NCBI GenBank assembly: GCA_010279815.1
Contig: QEOQ01000670.1
Location: forward strand, 1,300,621 to 1,364,620
Source: Brachionus plicatilis
Lineage: Eukaryota > Rotifera > Eurotatoria > Ploima > Brachionidae
Direction: 5' to 3'
Length of the DNA: 64,000 nucleotides
Shown piece by piece: positions 55,802 through 64,000 of this stretch (its first letter is position 1; each line of letters starts with the position of its first letter). The notes under the pieces are model-generated. The model had not been told where the DNA came from, did no database searches, and saw only the letters and a list, made by a program, of their open reading frames with translations. Position numbers and translations under genes: made by a program.

Positions 55802-57667
55802 ACTCATGAGTTAAGCATTTTTTTTTATTGAGAGCAAAGTTTATGATGATTTTTAAAAAATTTATTAAAATTTAAAAATAACGAATTAATTTTAAGATTA
55901 AATATTTTTTAATAAATTTGTCAAACAAAAATAATAAATCATTTATCTAGAATAAAAGAAATTATTTTATTATTATTTTGTTATATTATTCAATTACCGC
56001 CAATTTCGGCGATGTTATAAAAAATTTCAAAAAATATATAGAATAAAAATTTTACAATAAAAAATAAATAAAAAAAAAAAAGAAAAAAGAGAAAAGAAAA
56101 ATAGAGAAAAATATCAAATATTTAAAAATTTTAGAAGGCAGTAAGAAAAATGTAAAAAACCAAAAAATAATTAAATAAAGTTAAATAACTAAACTTAAGT
56201 TAAAAATAATGAAAATTATCAAACTTAAAATTAAAATATATTAGGTGATTTCCTTATTGCTTTCAAAAATGAGGGTTAAGCATTTTTTTTGATTTCTAAA
56301 TTCTCTATTAAATCATTATTTTAATTAAAGACCGTGAGCGACAAATGGTAGTAGTATTGTAGTAAGCCAAAACTAAATTATTTTTCTACTATATTTTTTA
56401 CAAATAACTTGCAATGCAAATTAAAATAAAATTAAATTAAAAAATTTTGTCCAAAAAATTTACATTTAAGGCAAATCTTATGAAAACGCAAAGCTTAATA
56501 ATTAAAAGTATTAATTAAAAGATCCATGATGATTTTTTTATAAAATAGATTGGAAAAAAAAATGCATGAATTAGAAATTTTAAGTTTTTTTGCTGGTATA
56601 AATTATAAATATTCACAGACCCAGTAAAAATCTCTACTTATTAAAAAAAAAACAAAAACTATTAAAAATTAACAAGTTGAGTTTTTATTATTTATTTCAT
56701 AATATAATAAAAAACAAAAAAATTTCAAAAAAAAGAAAAAAATACACTAATCTAATTAAATTGTTTTTTTTTTTTTATTATCTTCAATTATTACATAAAG
56801 AATAATTCAGTGCACCGTCAATAGGGTCATGCAATACTCTCTTTTTTGATTTTTCTACACAATTCATGTTATTCTTTTTTTTTCAATTTTAAATTAAAGA
56901 TGCGTTAAAATTAATTTTTTTGCCAAAATTTATTTTTTGTAAATTAATATTGCTTTTTTGTTAAGATAATTGGAACTATCTAGTTAATTGAGAGCTGTTT
57001 TTTTTAAATGAAAAAGTCATTCAATTGATGAATTTTCGATGAGATTTGCTGACATTTTTTTGCCAGCTAAACTAAACTGAGAATTTTGTTTCTAATTTTA
57101 AAAAATAAAAAAAAATTTTTGAAATATTTTTTCTTTTTCGAGTGTGTTAAACTGGTAGCTACCATACAAGACACGTATGGTCTCACTCCACAGTTCTCTG
57201 ATATGGTTTATAACTATTATTATTATTATTAAAGTTGCACAGATTCGTTTAGAAAACTTTTATTTTTTGGTTAAAAAAAATTATTTTTCTGAAATCATTT
57301 AAATAAAATATTAAATAATAAAATATTTATTTAATTTTTCGACATTTTATCTGAACCATGTAAATATTAAAATCTTTTCTCCGTCACTCACTTTTTAATA
57401 TATCTTTTTAAATTCTACATCTTATTTTTATTTTATTTTTTTAATTGATATATATTTTAAAAAATCTGAAGTAGCTTTGACTCGGCATAAAAAATCATTT
57501 TTTTCACTTTAAATTTTTAATTGACTGATTTTATCTTAAAATAAAACATATTTTTTTTTCAATTAAAAAATGCTATTTTATTTATTTAATTTAAACTTTA
57601 GAGAAAAATAAAATATTTTTATGTTTATATTCTTAATTTACCTCCTTTTCTATTCAATTAACTTTGA
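55802..57667. other. AT-rich intergenic stretch
   Basis: Holds a short ATTACCGCCAATTTCGGCGA hairpin near 55993, resembling the LINE-tail stem-loops at 31190 and 45845, and a slightly GC-richer piece at 57145-57215 (GGTAGCTACCATACAAGAC) followed by (ATT)n. No gene supported. Confidence 0.45.
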
Positions 57668-58519
57668 ATGAATGTTAATTTCGACCGAATCGGGCTTATT
57701 TTAAACGGAGCAGCGCTAACCATTCAGTGCGCATGGCGAGCTTATAAATTTCGCAAAGATCTGGCACTTACCATCAAATTAAACCAACTTAAAAATGACT
57801 TTTCTCACATTTTAAATCCAAATACAGACACATTCCACAATTATTTGACAAACAAATGTATAAAAAATAATTTTGTTTATGATGTACAAATTTTAATCAA
57901 CAACGTGACTTTTTATTGCCACAGTTTAGTCCTTTGGCACAAGAGTGTTTACTTTAGAAATTTATTGACAAAATGGAACAAAAATGGAAATTACCAGTTT
58001 CAACTTAACATATCCAAAGATTCTTGGGAAATTATTCAAAGATTCATGTATGGATACGACATTGAGGTTCCGAACCGGCTGGTGGATGAATTGGGTAGGA
58101 TTTGCCAAGATTTGAAAATAGATGGTTTAATGAATGAATTGAATGAGCAAGTGGCTGAACATTTTATTGGTAACCTAAACAAAAATCAGAATAATAATTC
58201 CAGTTCGAATCCTTCTCTATCTTTGGCGCTGTCGCTCAATTCAATCAATGACCAAGCATGCAATTTGACTCTGGACAGACCATTTCAATTGATCAGCAAT
58301 AATTACAAGTTTTTCAAATGTATTATCAATTTGTACCGCAAAAAAAAGTTCACCTATTCACAAACTTTACACTATTTGTCCATTAGCTTTGTCGATTATT
58401 CCCAAATGAACGATGAACAGCTTAATAAATGCATCCTGATGCTCAAAACTTATTTAAAACTTAGAAATTCTGATCTCATTTTGAATATAATTGAAATTTA
58501 TTTAAATAAAAAAGTTTGA
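57668..58519 (+). CDS. IQ-motif plus BTB/POZ domain protein
   Basis: Intronless 283-residue protein. Residues 16-33 form an IQ calmodulin-binding motif (ALTIQCAWRAYKFRKD). Residues about 68-165 are a BTB/POZ fold (FVYDVQILINNVTFYCHSLV, LWHKSVYFRNLLT, SWEIIQRFMYGYDIEVP). The C-terminal third is helical with an Asn/Ser-rich linker. BTB proteins usually dimerise and often act as Cul3 adaptors; no such role can be shown here. The IQ+BTB order with no Kelch or zinc finger was not matched to a named vertebrate gene. Confidence 0.8.
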   Translation: MNVNFDRIGLILNGAALTIQCAWRAYKFRKDLALTIKLNQLKNDFSHILNPNTDTFHNYLTNKCIKNNFVYDVQILINNVTFYCHSLVLWHKSVYFRNLLTKWNKNGNYQFQLNISKDSWEIIQRFMYGYDIEVPNRLVDELGRICQDLKIDGLMNELNEQVAEHFIGNLNKNQNNNSSSNPSLSLALSLNSINDQACNLTLDRPFQLISNNYKFFKCIINLYRKKKFTYSQTLHYLSISFVDYSQMNDEQLNKCILMLKTYLKLRNSDLILNIIEIYLNKKV

Positions 58520-59614
58520 TTTCAAATTTTGTTTTTAGATTTTTTTTTTTAAAGTAAAAAATATCACATGGATTAAAAAAAGCTAAAATAAATATTTGAA
58601 ATGATTGTATAGAATAACTAATTTTTAATTCTTTTTGTTTAGATTAAAATTTCCGGTCTATGATCATCAAATTTTAGCTAAATAGATTTTTAAATAAATA
58701 GTTTAAAAATGAATTTTTTTTAATTACCATTTTTGAATTAACTTAGTCTGTCCCATTCAAATTTATCTCGGAGCAACGCGAATAGATTTAGCCTTGATTT
58801 CGCTTTTCTCTCAGATAAATGCACAGTGCTACCAATAGTTGACCAAAGCCAAATTAATTAGAAAAAAAATGTTTGTTTGAAAATATTTATTTTTTGTGAA
58901 TATGTGAACTGGTTAGAGGATAAAATGAATTAGGGGCTTTTTTTTATAAACTTAGGTTAATAGTTTTTGATTTTTATTTGTGTGACCAAAAATCATTCAT
59001 GGATGGCAAAAAAACCAAGGTTGTCTAGATAAAACCTAAATTAATATTGACATTTGATTTGTTCTCGTACGCTAAATTTAAATTTTAAATTTCATTCAAT
59101 TTAAATTTTTTTTTTTAATAGATGTGTTAAGTTTGCTCCTATCTAAATAAGAAAAGATTATTTAAAATTTGAATAGAAATTTTAATTAAATTTTTGTTTA
59201 CTCAAAATCAAATAAACCATCCACTAGACTATTAATTAGTTTGAACAATAAAAAAACCTATAGGAAAACAACTAATCTTTTAGGGGGAATAATAGACAAG
59301 ATTTAAGAGAAATATCTTTATAATTTTTGTTTTTTTTTTTTTTGTTCAATGTTTAGGGTTAATTAAGCAAAAGCTATTTTTGAATGAGAGAATTTAAATA
59401 TATCAATAAAAACCTGGATTATTTTGTTCAACTTGAATGTCGATTGATATTGTTCACATATATCACGTGTATCCTATTCAAATTTTAAAATTGCCAAAAA
59501 TAAAAATAATCAATTTAATAATTTAAAAAAATTAAATATTTTTTTTTTTCAATTTTTAAATAAAAAACTTAAATGCTACAAAATAAAATTTATTTTAGAT
59601 TAAAAAAAAAAAAC
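58520..59614. other. AT-rich intergenic stretch
   Basis: 5' flank of the claudin-like gene. A TTTTAG acceptor-like site at about 59593-59598 could end a 5' UTR intron. Nothing else recognised. Confidence 0.45.
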
Positions 59615-60949
59615 ATGTCAGATGACACAAATGTTTATTATTACCGCGATGGGTTAAGTCCAAGCCAAAGCCTTAATCCATCTCAGTACATCACCCCTAA
59701 TGAATATCTTACTCGACTGACCATAATGCAGTCTTTCAGCACATTCATCATATTTCTGGCATCGTTGATCCAAGCCATAGCTGTTGGAATGAGCGAATGG
59801 TTCGTTCTTAATGTGAATGAGTTCATACCAACATCCAAAGGCGGTCTATGGGAATACTGCTTCATATCCAATGTGGGCGTTATTGGAAGCTTCAGATGTT
59901 CTCGATATGAAGAGCTGCCCAATTTTGCCGTGTTTGTGAACCGTCGCCTTTACGATTCACGAATACTTTTGCTATGCAGTACAGGCTTTTGTTTTCTTAT
60001 TCTCCTGATAGAAGTATTCGGAATCTTGTGCTTGACTTTGGCCGAGTCTAGAGGAGACATTATAGACACAATAGTGGCACAAAATTCAAATCTTTTCCGC
60101 TACAAGGAAAGACCAATCATCCCTGAGTCGCCCAATATGAAAATCAAGTCGCACCAGAGCAGCAAAATTTTGGGAAATGAGGACACCAACTCGGCAAGAT
60201 TTACCACTAGCATTGTGGTAAATGCCAATTTAAACCAGTCTGGTATGTACAGAACAGTAAAGCCTACTGGATACTTTGCGTTTTTGAGCATTGCTTTGGT
60301 AAGTTTGATCGGAAGTATAATGGAATTTGTTCTAAAAGTGTCTGGTTTTGCTCTATTTGATGCCTATATCAATCAGCTTTTGTCACTCAACACAGTTTTT
60401 ATATCCTACAGATCTTTTAGTTATTGGATGGTAATTATATCTATGGGTCTAGTGGTCATGTTTTGGCTGTTCAAAGTGGTCTCTACAAGGTACATAATTA
60501 GTCTGACTAGAAATTTAATTGAGCCTAGGCCAGTCATTGTTCCCTCAATCTTTAATAACTCAGCCAATATGGACACGCAATACAACCAATATTTGCCAAG
60601 TATTTTGCCAAGTTTTTTTTTTTTTTTTATTTAAAATTTTTAATTTAAATTTTGAGATTATACTACAGTGAGTAGAATTTTGAGTGAAAGTGAAAATTTT
60701 GAGAATACTGGGCAAAACGATTATGAAAATTATGAAAATTTTCCGGCTCAGTCTTGCTATGACAATCAGACAAATGTTGGGCAAGATTATTTGAGCAATG
60801 GAAGCTACATGAGCAGACAGTCGAACACTAATTCAAATTTTTACCATGAATATTTGCAAATGGATGGCGCTAAATCGGAAAAGAATCACTGTCAAAGTCC
60901 CAGTCTAAATCATGATATAAAATCAATTACATCAGTTGTTAGATTTTAG
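59615..60949 (+). CDS. Claudin-superfamily-like tetraspan membrane protein
   Basis: Two exons, 59615-60599 and 60669-60949, join in phase (the intron splits an ATG) to 421 residues. Four membrane spans are visible: FIIFLASLIQAIAVGM, LLLCSTGFCFLILLIEVFGI, FAFLSIALVSLIGSIMEFVL and WMVIISMGLVVMFWLFKVV. The first extracellular loop has the PMP22/claudin pattern W...GLW..C....C (EWF, GGLWEYC, FRC). The loop between spans 2 and 3 is unusually long (about 75 residues) and the cytosolic tail is about 125 residues, Asn/Ser/Tyr-rich (NDYENYENF, SRQSNTNSNFY). The first ATG upstream is a short AT-rich extension, so MSDDTN was chosen as start. Confidence 0.75.
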
Positions 60950-63533
60950 TTGTTTTTGTTTTAATTTAGAATAGTTTTTTGATTCATTTTTGGTGTAAGT
61001 GTATCCTGTTTGCCAAAAATTCAGTATCCATGCGAATGTAGATATTTTTTTTGTTTTTAATTTAAAACTTTTAAATTAAAATAGTGCGATTTTAAAAATA
61101 TCAAAAGTGAAAATAAAGATAGAAGGAGAAATTTTTTGAAAAATTTTATTTAGAATACATAAATCAGTATGCAAACGGAATTGAAGGAATTTCGGAAAAA
61201 AAAATTTTTTCTTTTTAATTTAAATTTTACCAGATATTTAAAAACCAAAATTGTGAAATATAATGAGAATATCAATTAAAAGCTCGAACGGCTGGCTCAT
61301 GATCGTTTTAATGAATTATCAGGGATACCTGGATTGTATAACATAAGTTGAAAAGAATCAAAAAAAATTTATTTGATTGTTGTTACTGTCTAAAATTTAA
61401 TAAAAAAAATAAATTCTATTTTTCCTATATTTGGCTTAGATTTTTGTAAATTTTGGTTTTTAAATATTAGGTGAAATTAATATTTTTCATTTAAATTTTC
61501 ATTAAAATAAAGGCGAAAATTAATCTCATCAATGCTGGTATACATGTTGATGTGTGCTAAAAAAATTTTTTCCAAAAAAAACTTTATATATCTTTGTTTG
61601 CCTTAATATTTTTAAAATCGAACTATTTTTTAAAAATTAAAAACTAAGGAAATATCTATATTCTCATAAATAATATATATTCGAATAAATTTTGATCAAT
61701 ATTCGCATCGATACTTAATTTAAAGTAAACTGGATAAATTAATACCTAATTTTTTATTTAAAAATAATGTGAATAAGGTTAATTTGTTAAAAGATTTTTT
61801 TTATTAAATATTTAAATTAATAAATTCTAATAAACCATTGAACCATACATACATTTTGAATGCTTTTAAAATATTTCTAAAAGTTTTATACTCAAGATTA
61901 TTGTTTTCAAATTGTTGATGGTTTATTTCTTTAATTTTTTAACTACTCGTTTATGGTAACTTAAGGCTCATGTTCATGATCAAATGATCAAAACTTAATT
62001 AATTAAAATTTAAAAAGAAATAATGAAAAAATTTTTTGTTTCTTTTTTTTTTAATTAAACATTTAATTTTTAAAATCTTAAAAAAAAAAGTATAAACAAT
62101 ACAAATATGTTCAAGAATCGTATCGACAAACTTCTTGGTTTTAGATAAATATTATTTTAAGTATCAACAATGGTCGATGGCTGTTATAGCTAGGGCTGCC
62201 ATCTTTACTTTACTTTTTCTTTACTTTACCAGTAAAGTAAAGCAACCGTATTTACTCACTTTACTTTTTAAAATAAATCTATTTTATGAAAATATAGGTT
62301 ATAAACCTTCGAATTATTAGTGAAATATTAGTTTTCAGAAAAAGTAAATAAAGTAAAGCATTCACTTTACTTTACTTGTAAAGTAAAGCAAGTCACTTTA
62401 CTTGCTTTACTTTTTGAAATTTGGCTTTTTAAAGAAAATTTTGCTTGAAATCTTAGGTTTTTCTACAAAATTTATTGTTTTTAGAAAAAGTAAAGAAAGT
62501 AAAGCAAAAACTTTACTTTACTTGTTAAAAGTAAAGTTATGAAAAAAATATTTACTTTTACGGAAACTCATTTTTTGGATTCAGAATTGAAAAAAAATAC
62601 TAATAACATTTACTTTACTTAACTTTACCTGTACTTTACTAAGGTAAAGTGAAAGATTTAACCAAATTTGCATATTTCAGTTGTTAGATATATTTTTATT
62701 CATTTTTAATTCTCCTAAAATCAAACAGGATTAGAATCAATAAAAATTGTTGACAAAAACAAACAAAAATATTATTATTGAATTCGTTTTCAAATTTTAT
62801 TTTTTAAGAAACTCGATTCAAGAATAAGAAGAACAAATTTGACTTTTATTAGTAAGAGCCGGCTTTAAAAATTAAACAAATTGATGCTTAAAATCAAAAT
62901 ATTCAATAAAATTTTTGATATAATTAACTTCTATAACTCTCTTAAATTTTGTGAATTTTTATTTAATAATTTGATAAGAGATAATTTTTTCCAATAAAAA
63001 TCTTAAAGTTGCTTTTTTGCGTATAACTTCAATAAATGCTTATAAAATTTATTTTGCTTTTTTAATACAAAATTTATGATTTTAAAAACAAGTATTTGAT
63101 TTTTCTATCAAAAAAGCTCTCCTTTCTTTTTGAATTTGTTATTATAGAACTTTTTTTAAATGTGCATTTCAGTGTTTAATCAAAAATAATTAATTATTCA
63201 ATAAAAAAAAAAACAAAAGGATAAAATCAAAATTTATCAGATTTTTCAATCTTTTTTCATTTGATTCAGTTTTCTAATTCAAATTGTAGAGATCTAATTT
63301 TTGTTACACCTTTCTTAAAAAATCCTCTTTTATTTCATTTATTTTCTCCCTTATTTCCTTTATCTCTCTTCTCACAAAAACTAATAAAGTCTCGTGTTTT
63401 TTCTCTTCTACTTTAATATACTTATTTTACTAAAAATTTTAAAAATTTTGATTTAAAAAAAAAAATTTCATAAAAAACTAAATTTAATTTATGAGCATTT
63501 TTTTTTATTTGTTACCATTTTAAAAAATCGAGT
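60950..63533. other. Intergenic stretch, mostly repeat DNA
   Basis: Apart from the TTTAC array below, no gene or element ends were recognised in about 2.5 kb. Confidence 0.5.
62196..62660. repeat. TTTACTTTAC / GTAAAGTAAAG repeat cluster
   Basis: Many copies of the 5-bp word TTTAC and its complement GTAAA are packed in alternating orientation (for example CTTTACTTTACCAGTAAAGT). Intervening AT-rich spacers are about 40-80 bp. The clusters can pair with each other. A stray copy is near 18278. Confidence 0.7.
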
Positions 63534-63872
63534 ATGGGAAAGCAAAAAAATTTCAATGAAGAAACATCGCGAGTTTTAAGCTCCCGTATAGAAATTGTAA
63601 AACAAAATAAAGGAAGATCCTTAAGCCAGCCTGTTTCATCTAGCCGGCTGAAGAAACATTCAAGAAAAAACAAAGATAACTCGAAAAAAAACGCAGATGA
63701 ATACAACGACGCTGAAATGGAAACTGAAATTGCTGAAGTAAATGATGTTGTAGAAAATGTAGAAATTGTAGAAAATGTAGAAAATGAGGAATCAATGGAG
63801 GTCTATAAGCATTTTAAATTAGTTCTAGAACTTCAGAGCACTAAAATTTATCAATGTAATCTTTGTTTAAAA
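63534..63872 (+). CDS. First exon of a zinc-finger-like gene, runs off window
   Basis: ATG at 63534 opens 113 codons up to a GTAAGT donor at 63873. The N-terminus is basic (SSRLKKHSRKNKDNSKKN). An acidic repeat follows with VENV units (VVENVEIVENVENEE). The exon ends STKIYQCNLCLK, where a C-x2-C pair looks like the start of a BED or C2H2 zinc finger completed in the next exon. The gene continues beyond the window, so its family is open (host factor or domesticated hAT transposase). Confidence 0.55.
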
Positions 63873-64000
63873 GTAAGTTTCTTTATTAAAAGCTTATCAT
63901 GTTAAAATTTATTTTGTGAAAAACATTTTTTGTTTTGTAATTTTCTCATTATCAAAGTGGCTATAGGAAATTTTGGATTAAGTAAATAAAAGTTACAGCA

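Noticed and set aside
1..64000. CRISPR arrays, operons, ribosome binding sites or other prokaryotic features
   Set aside because: The window is eukaryotic with spliced genes. No regularly spaced direct repeats with unique spacers were seen.

Overview
The window is AT-rich invertebrate nuclear DNA: spliced genes with short GT-AG introns, eukaryote-only families (unc-104/KIF1A kinesin, 20S proteasome beta5, PIG-S, cation-dependent mannose-6-phosphate receptor, claudin-like protein), a nuclear tRNA gene, and dense MITE and foldback DNA between genes. No taxon can be proved from the sequence alone. Base composition, short introns and gene content would fit a compact genome such as a monogonont rotifer (inference). 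There are three assembly gaps: 11438-12427, 34705-34987 and 53632-53693.

Layout. 1-2560: 3' part of a Dbl-type RhoGEF (- strand) that runs off the left edge. 3605-4821: long-armed hAT foldback element. 5473-6316: - strand gene fragment with a DUF4347-like domain, next to a piggyBac MITE (6382-7073). 7138-9707: FBXO16-like F-box gene (-), tRNA-Asn (-) and a WrbA/NQO-type flavoprotein gene (+) with a possible CaaX terminus. 9708-16279: transposon graveyard (LTR-like, pogo/Tigger, Tc1/mariner-like element around the gap, non-LTR RT relics). 16280-16816: intronless J-domain gene (-). 19107-42316: one 23-kb unc-104/KIF1A kinesin gene (-), reconstructed across 13 exons in consistent phase; its introns hold hAT, piggyBac, MULE, Tc1-like and LINE remnants. 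42500-48170: foldback DNA, an ORF of three 102-bp repeats, RT and transposase relics. 48172-49284: mannose-6-phosphate receptor gene (-), 40 bp from a divergent small ORF. 52606-55801: proteasome PSMB5 (+) then PIGS (+). 57668-60949: IQ+BTB protein and a claudin-superfamily tetraspan protein (+). 63534-end: first exon of a zinc-finger-like gene (+).

The host genes do not form an operon. They are housekeeping or cell-biology genes: vesicle transport (kinesin-3), lysosomal enzyme sorting (M6PR), GPI anchoring (PIGS), protein turnover (PSMB5, FBXO16), Rho signalling, chaperoning and quinone detoxification. The most unusual points are an in-frame cassette exon in the kinesin gene whose start duplicates the start of the next constitutive exon, a single GC-rich exon carrying the whole motor domain, a mucin-like stalk in the M6PR, a piggyBac-type MITE that keeps a cysteine-rich tail, and several long-armed foldback elements with readable target-site duplications.
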